Positions 1 through 7,307 of a DNA stretch of 24,318 nt are shown here, in pieces. The position numbers and the translations under genes were made by a program. This stretch comes from a virus. The DNA lies in IMG/VR virus record IMGVR_UViG_3300030102_001066, positions 1-24,318 of that record; one strand, given 5' to 3'. A model generated the notes under the pieces. That model was not told the origin of the DNA and made no database searches. It worked only from the letters and a program-made list of their open reading frames with translations. The number at the start of each line of letters is the position of its first letter. Positions within the stretch are counted from its first letter, which is position 1.

Positions 1-1
1 T

Positions 2-70
2 TTTAGAGTAAATAAAATTGATTACAAACCAAATGATTTAGCAACAGTAGAATTTATACTTATACCATAA
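2..70 (+). CDS. 3' end of an upstream gene (partial)
   Basis: An open frame runs from base 2 to a TAA at 68-70 and encodes 22 C-terminal residues ending in ATVEFILIP. The stop overlaps the ATG of the next gene (TAATG), the junction style used throughout this genome, which supports it being a real coding end. The fragment is too short to assign. Its position just before virion genes suggests a structural protein. It does not join in frame to the gene cut at the other end of the window. Confidence 0.6.
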   Translation, partial: FRVNKIDYKPNDLATVEFILIP

Positions 71-906
71 TGGCAACAGATTACTTAAACGGATTTACAA
101 TAAAACCTGCAACAATTAACTCCACAGGGTTAGTGCAATTTACAGATGGAACTAATATAGTAACGCCTAATCAAAAACAATGCGAAGCTTATGGTTATAC
201 TTACGATCCAATAACAGGAACTTGTAATGCTTTTAATTTTAGCTCAAAACTACAAAGTAATATAAGCAATATAAACAACAACATTCAAGGTGCTGGTAAT
301 GTTACAGGCACAGGCACTAACAATACTTATATAATGGGTGAAGATAATACAGTTCAAGGTCTTTCAGCTAACAACATTATAACAGGAACTAATAACTATA
401 TAAATAGTGGTATAAACAACGCTTGTGTTTATGGTAGATTAGGAGAATCAACAGCAGAAAATTCAATAGTATTAGGTGGTAATGCTCCTGCTGACATATT
501 AGGAGAAAGGCAAAGCATACAAATTTTGTATGGTGTTCAAACAACAGATGGCAATACAGTTGATAGTTACTTAAACAATATAGTAGATAGTTTTTTTACC
601 ATTCCTGATAATACTATATTTTATTTTCACGCTGATACAGTAGCGGTAAGGGTAGGTGGTTCAGATACAGGATCAGTTGGCGATTTTGCCGCTTGGGTTG
701 AAAGGGGGGTTGCAGTTCAGATTTCTGAAACTGTTACAATAAGTAGAGAAAGGGATTTAATTAAAAGTTCAGGGAATGTTTCTAATTGGCGACCTGCTGC
801 AAATAATACAGGATCAAACTTTAGAATAACAGTTAGAGGTCAAGATAACCAAACAGTAGAATGGTGCAGTAACATAACAATTACTCAATTAAAAACAGGA
901 TTATAA
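70..906 (+). CDS. Probable virion surface or tail protein with beta-repeat segment
   Basis: A 278-residue protein rich in Asn, Thr, Gly and Ser. Residues about 63-140 contain imperfect short repeats of the type N-N-x-I-x-G-x-x-N (for example NNIITGTNNYI), with regular hydrophobic spacing like the beta-roll head of YadA-type adhesins or phage fibre shafts. The C-terminal half is non-repetitive, with beta-rich spacing. There is no signal peptide or membrane segment. It begins in a TAATG overlap with the upstream gene and ends 10 bases before the tape-measure-like gene. A tail-tip, fibre or head-decoration role is inferred from composition and context; no specific family was recognised. Confidence 0.55.
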   Translation: MATDYLNGFTIKPATINSTGLVQFTDGTNIVTPNQKQCEAYGYTYDPITGTCNAFNFSSKLQSNISNINNNIQGAGNVTGTGTNNTYIMGEDNTVQGLSANNIITGTNNYINSGINNACVYGRLGESTAENSIVLGGNAPADILGERQSIQILYGVQTTDGNTVDSYLNNIVDSFFTIPDNTIFYFHADTVAVRVGGSDTGSVGDFAAWVERGVAVQISETVTISRERDLIKSSGNVSNWRPAANNTGSNFRITVRGQDNQTVEWCSNITITQLKTGL

Positions 907-916
907 AATTTAAGAT

Positions 917-2416
917 ATGGCAAAAGAAGTATTAGAATTAGAAGTAAAATCAAACATAAAATCTGTTGCAAAAGATCAAAAAGCTTGGAATAAAGAACTT
1001 GAAACAACTAAAGAAAACATAGCAGATGTAAATGAAGAAGGAAAAGAAGTAGTTACAGAAATGCAGGTTTTAGGGCTTTCTATTAATGGTCTTAAAGCAG
1101 CTTGGGGGCAAGCAGCTTCAGGTGCTAAGTTTTTATTTAGGTCTGTTAAAATGGGTATTATCTCAACAGGTGTTGGTGCATTTGTTGTAGCTTTAGGAAC
1201 AATTACAACTTGGTTTACAACTACTAAAAGAGGTGCAGAAGTTTTAGAAACTGCTATGGCTGGTGTAGGTGCTGCTTTTAAAGTTATTATAGATAGAGTA
1301 GCAGATTTTGGACAAGGATTATTTAAATTGTTTAGCGGAGAAGCAACAGCAGGTATTTTAGAAATGGTTTTTGCTTTTAAGGATATGGGTGAAGAAATTA
1401 AAACTGACACTCTTTTAACTATGGCTTTGACTAAGCAAAACCAAAAACTTGTTGATAGTCAAAGAGCCTTAAATGTAGAAACCGCACAAAGAAGAGCAGA
1501 TATTGAAGAACTAAAATTAATAGCAGAAGATACTACAAAAACTGAAGCTGTAAGGCTTAAGGCTGCACAAGATGCTTTTAAAATTGAAAACGATTTATTA
1601 GATAGAAATATTGCTAATGCAACCGAAGCAGTTAGATTAGAAAAATTAAGACATGAAACAATTAAGCCACAAAAAGAGGATTTAGACAAACTTGCACAAC
1701 TAGAAATAGATTTAGCAAATATTAGGGGAGAATCAACTACTAAACAAATAGAGCTAAACAATAAAATAAACTCAATAAAACAAGAAGGACAAGCTAAGGA
1801 ACTAGAAGCTTTAGAAAAGCTAAAAGCTGCTGATGCAGAAAGAATGGGAACGCTAACTAAAATGCCTAGTTTAGTTGCAGAAACAAATGAGGAGATTATA
1901 CAAGCTGATAATACTGCTCTTGAAACTTATAAAACGCAAAACGAAGATAGAAAAAGGTCAGATGAAGCAGTTTTAGCAGCTAAAAAGTCAATAGGTATGC
2001 AAGGTCTTAAATTAGCAGCAGCTATTGCAGGAGAAGGATCAGCAATCGGCAAAGCAGTAGCAATAACTGAAACAACAATAGCAGGGGTTCAAGCTGTTCA
2101 AAATGCTTTTACAACAGCTTTACAATCCCCAGCAACAATAGCTTTTCCTGCCTTTCCATATATTCAAGCAGGTTTAGCAGGTGCTTTTAGTGCAGTTCAA
2201 TTACAAAAGATTATGAGTGGTGGTAAACCAACAGCAGGCGGTGGTGGTGGTGGTGGTCGTGCAGCTTCAGCAACCCCTGCACCCCAAATGATGTCAGGAC
2301 AATTTGAATTAGGCGGTGGTATTGCACCTGAACCTGTTAAAGCCTTTGTAGTAACTGATGAAATGACAAATAGCCAAGACCAATTAGCCAACATAAGAAG
2401 AAGGGCTACAATTTAA
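917..2416 (+). CDS. Tail tape-measure-like protein
   Basis: A 499-residue protein with tape-measure architecture. The N-terminal region is charged and helical (1-60). A hydrophobic Gly/Ala-rich segment at about 77-100 could be a membrane-active helix. A long Lys/Glu/Ala/Leu-rich coiled-coil region follows (about 165-355), then an Ala-rich hydrophobic stretch (360-430), a poly-Gly linker (441-447) and a conserved-looking basic C-terminus. Tape-measure proteins set tail length and are ejected into the host. By the usual rule of about 0.15 nm per residue, this one would fit a tail of roughly 75 nm. Unusually, the prohead protease and capsid genes follow it, while the chaperone-like gene lies after terminase. 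A long internal head or scaffolding protein is the alternative. Confidence 0.7.
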   Translation: MAKEVLELEVKSNIKSVAKDQKAWNKELETTKENIADVNEEGKEVVTEMQVLGLSINGLKAAWGQAASGAKFLFRSVKMGIISTGVGAFVVALGTITTWFTTTKRGAEVLETAMAGVGAAFKVIIDRVADFGQGLFKLFSGEATAGILEMVFAFKDMGEEIKTDTLLTMALTKQNQKLVDSQRALNVETAQRRADIEELKLIAEDTTKTEAVRLKAAQDAFKIENDLLDRNIANATEAVRLEKLRHETIKPQKEDLDKLAQLEIDLANIRGESTTKQIELNNKINSIKQEGQAKELEALEKLKAADAERMGTLTKMPSLVAETNEEIIQADNTALETYKTQNEDRKRSDEAVLAAKKSIGMQGLKLAAAIAGEGSAIGKAVAITETTIAGVQAVQNAFTTALQSPATIAFPAFPYIQAGLAGAFSAVQLQKIMSGGKPTAGGGGGGGRAASATPAPQMMSGQFELGGGIAPEPVKAFVVTDEMTNSQDQLANIRRRATI

Positions 2417-2439
2417 AAATCAAATAAATATTAATTAAA

Positions 2440-2452
2440 TCTATTATATAAT
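2440..2452 (+). promoter_or_regulatory. Late-promoter-like motif copy 1
   Basis: TCTATTATATAATATG runs directly into the ATG of the protease gene at 2453. It is a one-base-shorter version of the TTCTATTATATTA motif found at 3173, 5631 and 22042. The intergenic position and AT-rich -10-like core suggest a promoter, though an initiation-region enhancer is equally possible. Confidence 0.45.
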
Positions 2453-3169
2453 ATGCCTTGTAAACAATGTGAAAACGGAAAATATAAATTTGGCAATACA
2501 GGAGAATGTAAATATGATACATTAACTGAATGTCAAGAAGATAATAAAGATTACTACGAAAAAACTACTTCTATTGTAGAATTAGTTATTGATGATGAAT
2601 CAGAATCTTTAGCAATTGATGCTATCAGCTTAGTATCAGCACCTGCAATTGAACAAGATTTTGTGTATTTTGGAAAAGAAAAGAATAACTTAACATTTGC
2701 TAAAGTAGATGAAGAAAAGCGAATGTTAGTTAGCCCTGCTTTAATACCTAACAAGCAAATATTTAGATATGATCCAAATACTGATAAGGAATATTATGTT
2801 TATTTTAGTCCTGATACAGTCAGAAAAGCAAGTGAACTTTATTTAAAACATAACAATCATCACAAAGCTACACAAGAACACAACGAAAGAGTATCAGGTG
2901 TTTTAACAGTTGAAAGCTGGATAAAAGAGGGCGATATGGATAAGTCAAAACTTTATGGCTACGACCTCCCAAATGGCACTTGGTTCGTTAAGATGCGTAT
3001 AGATAATGACAGCTTGTGGCAAGATATAAAAGATGGCAACCTTAAAGGCCTAAGTATAGAGGGTTACTTTACTGACAAAATGGAAAAGATGTCAGAAAAA
3101 GCACCAACTGATGAAGAAATACTTAAAGCTTTAAATGAGATAATACGCGAAAATCAAATAAATAAATAA
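2453..3169 (+). CDS. Prohead maturation protease, XkdF-like (Peptidase_S78_2)
   Basis: A 238-residue protein. Residues 55-75 (IDAISLVSAPAIEQDFVYFG) and the block from 140 to 206 match the layout of XkdF-type phage prohead serine proteases. A His in QEHNERVSGVL (H143) and a Ser in KGLSIEGYF (S201) are the likely catalytic pair. The first 30 residues form a separate four-Cys segment (C3, C6, C19, C27) that could bind metal. These enzymes cleave scaffold and capsid proteins during head maturation. The next genes, a scaffold-like protein and the capsid protein, are its expected substrates. A copy of the repeated late motif lies immediately upstream of the start. Confidence 0.85.
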   Translation: MPCKQCENGKYKFGNTGECKYDTLTECQEDNKDYYEKTTSIVELVIDDESESLAIDAISLVSAPAIEQDFVYFGKEKNNLTFAKVDEEKRMLVSPALIPNKQIFRYDPNTDKEYYVYFSPDTVRKASELYLKHNNHHKATQEHNERVSGVLTVESWIKEGDMDKSKLYGYDLPNGTWFVKMRIDNDSLWQDIKDGNLKGLSIEGYFTDKMEKMSEKAPTDEEILKALNEIIRENQINK

Positions 3170-3172
3170 CTA

Positions 3173-3185
3173 TTCTATTATATTA
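3173..3185 (+). promoter_or_regulatory. Late-promoter-like motif copy 2
   Basis: TTCTATTATATTA lies in the 27-base gap between the protease and scaffold-like genes and is followed by AAAAAGAACCT and the ATG at 3197. The first 13 bases are identical to the copies at 5631 and 22042. If it is a -10-type element, the transcript would have a leader of only a few bases. Confidence 0.5.
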
Positions 3186-3196
3186 AAAAAGAACCT

Positions 3197-3934
3197 ATGG
3201 ACATTAAAGAACAAATATTAGTAGCACTTGGCTTAAACAAAGCCGAAGAAGAAATAAAATTAGCTTGGCAATCTAAAGGCGAAGATGGAACTATATATGT
3301 TTCAACTGCTGAAGAATTAGAATCAGGTGTAGATGTTTCTGTTTTGACAGAAGATGGAACTACAATACCTTTACCTGTTGGAACTTATAAAACAGAAGAT
3401 GGTGTATCTTTTAGAGTTGAAGAAGAAGGGGTAGTTGGCGAAGTTATTGAAAGCGAAACTGAAGAAGAAGTTGAAGCAGGTTATGATGACAAAGAAGAAA
3501 TGACAGAAGCAGTAGAATTTAAGTTTCCTGAATCGGAAGCAGAAAAAGCTGATTGGGCAAAGTCTTATGAAGAAATGAAAGATAAAGTAGATAATTTAAT
3601 GGATGCAGTAGCAGACCTTAAAGAAAGAATGGGTGAGGGTGATTCTGAAGAAGTAGAAATGCAAGAAGAAACTACTGACACTATTGAAGAAGAAAAACCA
3701 GAAAGCCCAAAAACAGTAACTACTAAAACTACTGAAGTAGTAGAATTTTCAGCAGAAGAAGAATTAGAAAACTTAAAAGCTGAAAACGAAAAACTTAAAA
3801 CGGAATTAGCGGCAAGTCCTGCTGATAGTCCTTTAAATACAAATAAATTTAGTTCAGAAAAAACTGAATTAAGCAAAAAAGAATATAACAAACTTTCTAA
3901 ACAAGAAAAGTTTTTATATAAGTTATACAATTAA
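3197..3934 (+). CDS. Acidic scaffold-like head assembly protein
   Basis: A 245-residue, strongly acidic protein with long Glu runs (about 75-170), Pro/Thr-rich linkers, a coiled-coil heptad stretch at about 185-207 (EELENLKAENEKLKTELAA) and a Lys-rich C-terminus ending KEYNKLSKQEKFLYKLYN. It sits between the prohead protease and the capsid protein. Charged, coiled-coil, low-complexity sequence in that position is typical of phage scaffolding proteins, whose basic C-terminal helix contacts the capsid protein. The N-terminal 75 residues look folded and may be a separate domain. The assignment rests on composition and synteny, not on a recognised family. Confidence 0.65.
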   Translation: MDIKEQILVALGLNKAEEEIKLAWQSKGEDGTIYVSTAEELESGVDVSVLTEDGTTIPLPVGTYKTEDGVSFRVEEEGVVGEVIESETEEEVEAGYDDKEEMTEAVEFKFPESEAEKADWAKSYEEMKDKVDNLMDAVADLKERMGEGDSEEVEMQEETTDTIEEEKPESPKTVTTKTTEVVEFSAEEELENLKAENEKLKTELAASPADSPLNTNKFSSEKTELSKKEYNKLSKQEKFLYKLYN

Positions 3935-3961
3935 TTAATTTAATAATAAAAAAAGAAAAAA

Positions 3962-4882
3962 ATGGCTTTAGACGCAACAGCAAGTAATTATGCAGGGAAA
4001 GCGGCAGGATTCTATATCTCTGCGGCACTACATCAAGCAAACTCAATGGAGTTCTTGACAATGATAGAAAATATAAAATATAAGAGTAACATACAAAAAA
4101 TGTCACACGAACTGATTGTTCGTAATGCTACGTGTAATTTTACTGAATCAGGAACTTTAACTTTGACAGAAGCAGTTCTTGAACCTAAGAACTTACAAGT
4201 TAATATAGATTTATGTAAGAAGAATCTATTAGAATCTTGGGAAGCAGCAGAAATGAGAGCAGGTGCAGGCGCACCACCTCCAGCATCTTTTGATGACTAT
4301 GTTATTTCTTATTTAGGAGAAATTATTGCAAATGCAACGGAAACAAGTGTTTGGAAAGGTAACAGCACGGCAAATGGAGAATTTGTTGGTTTTGTTCACC
4401 CTACTGATGGACACTTAGTAACAAACACTTCAGTTATTGATGTGGCAAAAGGTGCTAATTTTACAGCAGATTCAACAGCAGCAGGTTACATTATAACAGA
4501 ATTACAGAATTTAACAGCAGCTATACCATCTACTGTTTATACTAAAGATGACTTATATATTTATATGTCGCCTAAATCTTACAGGCTTTACATTTCAGCA
4601 ATCTCTACTTTAGGTTATGTAAACGCTTACTCAATGAACGGAGATTATGATGCAGTTTTTGAAGGTATAAAATTAGCAGTTTGTAACGGTATGTCAGATA
4701 ATGTTTTAGTAGCAGCAGAAAAATCAAATCTTTTCTTTGGAACTGACTTGCTTTCTGACCAAACTAGAATCCAAATGCTAGATATGTCACAATTGGACGG
4801 ATCGGATAATATGAGAGTAGTAGCAAGATATTCAGCAGGAACACAAGTTGGTATCGGTGCTGATGTTGTTCTTTTATCATAA
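3962..4882 (+). CDS. Probable major capsid protein
   Basis: A 306-residue protein of HK97-like capsid size, directly after the protease and scaffold-like genes. The N-terminal helix region (1-45) is followed by mixed alpha/beta sequence with an acidic loop at 90-115. The C-terminal half carries capsid-like features such as DDLYIYMSPKSYRLYIS (about 196-212) and a terminal segment, MRVVARYSAGTQVGIGADVVLLS, that resembles the last strand of the HK97 A-domain. There are no membrane segments. An A-rich leader with no Shine-Dalgarno site precedes the ATG, as expected for a highly expressed gene in a Bacteroidetes host. A hairpin follows the stop. Confidence 0.75.
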   Translation: MALDATASNYAGKAAGFYISAALHQANSMEFLTMIENIKYKSNIQKMSHELIVRNATCNFTESGTLTLTEAVLEPKNLQVNIDLCKKNLLESWEAAEMRAGAGAPPPASFDDYVISYLGEIIANATETSVWKGNSTANGEFVGFVHPTDGHLVTNTSVIDVAKGANFTADSTAAGYIITELQNLTAAIPSTVYTKDDLYIYMSPKSYRLYISAISTLGYVNAYSMNGDYDAVFEGIKLAVCNGMSDNVLVAAEKSNLFFGTDLLSDQTRIQMLDMSQLDGSDNMRVVARYSAGTQVGIGADVVLLS

Positions 4883-4898
4883 TAAACTTAATATAAGA

Positions 4899-4922
4899 AG
4901 TGGGGGTGTAAAAACCCTCACT
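4899..4922 (+). other. Hairpin after the capsid gene
   Basis: AGTGGGGG (4899-4906) pairs with CCCTCACT (4915-4922) over eight base pairs, including one G-T wobble, around an eight-base A-rich loop. There is no proper T-tract after it (ACTTTAACCC), so it is a weak terminator at best. It may attenuate transcription or protect the 3' end of the capsid message. Confidence 0.45.
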
Positions 4923-4949
4923 ACTTTAACCCTTAAAAAATAAAAAAAT

Positions 4950-5546
4950 ATGGCTTGCACAGCACTTACAAAAGGTAGAGGACTTACCTGCGATAGAATA
5001 CAAGGGGGTATTAAGTATGTTTACTTTGGTGTTTATGATGATTTTAATGCTAACGCTTCAACAGGAGAGATTTACGGAACAGGTATCGTAGTATCTTCAG
5101 GAGAGGTTACAGATATTGAAATGGGAGTAGGAACAGGATTAAAAAGATACGCTACTCCAATTGGAACTTCATCACTTACAGAAACAATTACAGGAACTAG
5201 AGAAACAGGAACTATAATGTATGCTCCACAATTAACTTTAGTATTTAATCAATTAACTAAAGAAGATGCGGCAGAATTAGAAAAATTAGCTAAAACTAAA
5301 GTAGTTGTCTTTGCTCAATTATGGCAACAAGTTGGCGGCAAAGATCAGATAGTTTGCTTAGGGGCTGCTAATGGTATGTATCTTAATAGTGGAACTGAAG
5401 TTAGTGGAACAGCTTGGGGAGATCAAAACGGTTACAGCCTTACCTTTGATGGAATGGAAACTAAACCAGCACCAATGGTAGCACCATATGATACAAACCC
5501 ATTTGATAATGGCGGTTTTACAAACGTATCAGTAGATATAGATTAA
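4950..5546 (+). CDS. Tail-tube-like (major tail) protein
   Basis: A 198-residue beta-rich protein with a high content of Gly and Thr and no membrane segment. It lies immediately downstream of the capsid gene and is closed by a strong terminator, as expected for an abundant virion protein. The central segment, ETGTIMYAPQLTLVFNQLTK (about 86-105), with alternating hydrophobic residues, followed by an EDAAELEKLAK helix, resembles the beta-sandwich plus helix of phage tail-tube proteins. The LKRYATPIGTSSLTETI motif is also typical of tube-like proteins in Bacteroidetes phages. The tail-tube call is inference; a head-decoration protein is the main alternative. Confidence 0.6.
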   Translation: MACTALTKGRGLTCDRIQGGIKYVYFGVYDDFNANASTGEIYGTGIVVSSGEVTDIEMGVGTGLKRYATPIGTSSLTETITGTRETGTIMYAPQLTLVFNQLTKEDAAELEKLAKTKVVVFAQLWQQVGGKDQIVCLGAANGMYLNSGTEVSGTAWGDQNGYSLTFDGMETKPAPMVAPYDTNPFDNGGFTNVSVDID

Positions 5547-5577
5547 TATTCTTAGTAGTTTTCATATATTCTTGATT

Positions 5578-5606
5578 AGAGTGGTTTTTTGCCACTCTTT
5601 TCTTTT
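5578..5606 (+). terminator. Rho-independent terminator
   Basis: AGAGTGG (5578-5584) pairs perfectly with CCACTCT (5592-5598) around a T-rich seven-base loop and is followed by TTTTCTTTT. This is a classical intrinsic terminator placed 32 bases after the tail-tube-like gene and 25 bases before a late-motif copy, marking a transcription-unit boundary. Confidence 0.85.
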
Positions 5607-5630
5607 ATAAGTCAAATAAAAACGGCACTT

Positions 5631-5647
5631 TTCTATTATATTAATAT
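5631..5647 (+). promoter_or_regulatory. Late-promoter-like motif copy 3
   Basis: TTCTATTATATTAATATATG, including the start codon at 5648, is identical over 20 bases to the sequence at 22042-22061. It follows an intrinsic terminator, so a promoter is needed here for expression of the next gene. A transcript started about 5-8 bases past the TATATT core would be nearly leaderless. Confidence 0.55.
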
Positions 5648-6346
5648 ATGATACAAGCAACAACAGAAACTAATTTTGCAGCATACGTTCAAACAAAGGA
5701 CAATAGAATACAAACATCTAGCAATTATACTATTGCACATTTGTTTAAATTTACTAATGATATGGATAGATCAGTTCAATATGCTTATGCTAAAAAAGAA
5801 GTTATTTTTGACAGATATACATTGGCAACTTTTGAATATAATGCAGTTCCAAATGTTTTTGAGGGCAAAGTAAACTTAGAAGCTGGTTTTTATAAATATG
5901 AAGTTTATGAAGTAGCATTTTTAAAAGGTGGAACTATTGGTGCAAATACAGCACCTGCAACAGAAACATTTGTTTTCAATCCTTTGGGGCAAAATGGTTC
6001 AGTTCAAGGAATAGTTACAAAAGGCAAAATGTATGTATCAGAAAAATCAGGAACAGAAGAAGTATCTTATACACAAAACGGAAAAAGTGTTCAAACTATA
6101 ACAATTGTAAGTGGTGGAACAGGATATACTTCAGCACCTACTATTGAAATTACAGGTGGTGGGTTTATAGAACAAGCAACAGCTACTTGTGATATTGCAG
6201 GTGGTAAAGTAAATTCAGTAACAATAACAAATGCAGGTAATGGCTACACTTCAAGGCCTACAATAGAATTAACAGGCGGTGGGTTTACAACACAAGCACA
6301 ATTATCAGCAAGCATTGAAGAAACAAATTATATATATACAGGATAA
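5648..6346 (+). CDS. Virion protein with two GxGYTSxPTIE repeats
   Basis: A 232-residue protein. Residues 1-125 form a beta-rich N-terminal domain with many aromatic residues. After residue 145 there are two tandem copies of a beta repeat with the core GYTSxPTIExTGGGF, at about 159-173 and 199-213, spaced exactly 40 residues apart. Such GxGYTSxPTI repeats are common in phage fibre and decoration proteins. It is the first gene after a terminator and late-motif pair. A fibre, spike or decoration role is inferred. The N-terminal part may attach it to the virion and the repeats may be surface-exposed. Confidence 0.55.
   Translation: MIQATTETNFAAYVQTKDNRIQTSSNYTIAHLFKFTNDMDRSVQYAYAKKEVIFDRYTLATFEYNAVPNVFEGKVNLEAGFYKYEVYEVAFLKGGTIGANTAPATETFVFNPLGQNGSVQGIVTKGKMYVSEKSGTEEVSYTQNGKSVQTITIVSGGTGYTSAPTIEITGGGFIEQATATCDIAGGKVNSVTITNAGNGYTSRPTIELTGGGFTTQAQLSASIEETNYIYTG
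6095..6295 (+). repeat. In-frame tandem beta-repeat, two copies
   Basis: Two coding repeats, about 6095-6175 and 6215-6295, share the peptide core GYTSxPTIExTGGGF with a 120-base period. The nucleotide copies have diverged but the protein core is nearly unchanged, pointing to an older duplication kept by selection. Confidence 0.7.
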
Positions 6347-6359
6347 AAAATAAAAAATT

Positions 6360-6620
6360 ATGGCAATAGAAAATGTGCAACAACTCTTATCAGAACAATT
6401 AGGTAAAAATGATGGAACAGAAGTATTTACAGGTGCAGTAACAGGTAAAGATTTTTACGCTGTTTACTTTCCTGTTGAAAGTGCAGTAAGTGCAATAACA
6501 GCAGCAAGTGTTACAAATGTAACCGCTTTACAAACTACTCTACCAGCAGGAACAACTCTTTTTATGAATATTACGGCAATGACACTCACAAGTGGTATAG
6601 CAATAGGATATAAAGAGTAA
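6360..6620 (+). CDS. Small virion protein, unknown
   Basis: An 86-residue protein rich in Thr, Ala, Ser and Val (for example VTNVTALQTTLPAGTTLF), with alternating hydrophobic residues that suggest beta structure and no membrane segment. It starts 13 bases after the preceding virion gene behind an A-rich leader (AAAAAATTATGG), and its stop overlaps the next start (TAATG). Its composition resembles that of the 150-residue protein at 23840 in this window, but no clear homology can be shown by eye. A small decoration or connector role is a guess from context. Confidence 0.5.
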   Translation: MAIENVQQLLSEQLGKNDGTEVFTGAVTGKDFYAVYFPVESAVSAITAASVTNVTALQTTLPAGTTLFMNITAMTLTSGIAIGYKE

Positions 6621-7297
6621 TGAAAATATTAAGATTAGGTCAAAGTTTAGTATCAATGCCAAGAGGTGGCGGCTGGTCGCCTGATGATGAAACAAGTTTA
6701 GTAGCTTGGTATAAAAACGCAGCAGGTATAACTTTAAATGATTCAGATGTTAGTGAATGGGCAGATAGCTCAAGCAATAATCACGATATGGTTCAAGCAA
6801 CTGCAAGTGAACAACCTGCATATACAGAAGATGGGGTTTTAACTTTTGATGCAAGTAATTCTGAAAACTTACAAACATCTAGTCAAATTACTTTAGATGG
6901 CAAATTTACAATTGGTTTCAGGGCAAATCCAAGTGCAACTAATGTTGTTATTATTGGAGATAATACGACTTCCAATGAGTTTATTAAATACTCAACATCA
7001 ACAAGAATAGTAATTAAAATAGGTGGTAGCTCAAAAAATCTAAATTTAAGCGAAGGCAGCTTTGGAGATGACTATATTGTTATAAGTCGTGACGCTTCAA
7101 ATGTTATTACTTTATATCATAACGGAACAGCACAAGAAAGTCCACAAACTTTAGCAGGGGATTGTTTAATTGATGCGATAGGTGTTAGGGCTACTGATGT
7201 AAACCCTTATGATGGAACAGTAGAAGAAATACAGATTTTTAGTGATACAAATGCTACTTTAATTGCTAATGTAAACTCAAGACTATCTGGAATATAA
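6620..7297 (+). CDS. LamG / concanavalin-A-like lectin-fold virion protein
   Basis: A 225-residue protein. From about residue 24 it has the look of a LamG-like (Laminin_G_3) jelly roll: LVAWYKN at the start, VSEWADSSSNNHD, then LTFDASNSENL, FTIGFRANPS, ITLYHNGTAQ and a final strand, GTVEEIQIFSD. Such domains bind sugars or proteins. On phage virions they are found on fibres and decoration proteins that touch cell-surface glycans. The N-terminal 20 residues, which include MPRGGGWSPDDE, may be an attachment tail. It overlaps the previous stop (TAATG) and lies directly before the portal gene. The fold call is fairly secure; the ligand is unknown. Confidence 0.65.
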   Translation: MKILRLGQSLVSMPRGGGWSPDDETSLVAWYKNAAGITLNDSDVSEWADSSSNNHDMVQATASEQPAYTEDGVLTFDASNSENLQTSSQITLDGKFTIGFRANPSATNVVIIGDNTTSNEFIKYSTSTRIVIKIGGSSKNLNLSEGSFGDDYIVISRDASNVITLYHNGTAQESPQTLAGDCLIDAIGVRATDVNPYDGTVEEIQIFSDTNATLIANVNSRLSGI

Positions 7298-7307
7298 AAT
7301 AAAAATT

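Noticed and set aside
976-1761. Long open frames on the - strand opposite the tape-measure-like gene
   Set aside because: They mirror the codon pattern of a clear + strand gene, have low-complexity Ser/Leu-rich products and no start context; all other evidence is for one coding strand.
5676-5873. A second + strand frame inside the repeat-protein gene
   Set aside because: It is fully nested in a convincing gene with a good start and its product looks random.
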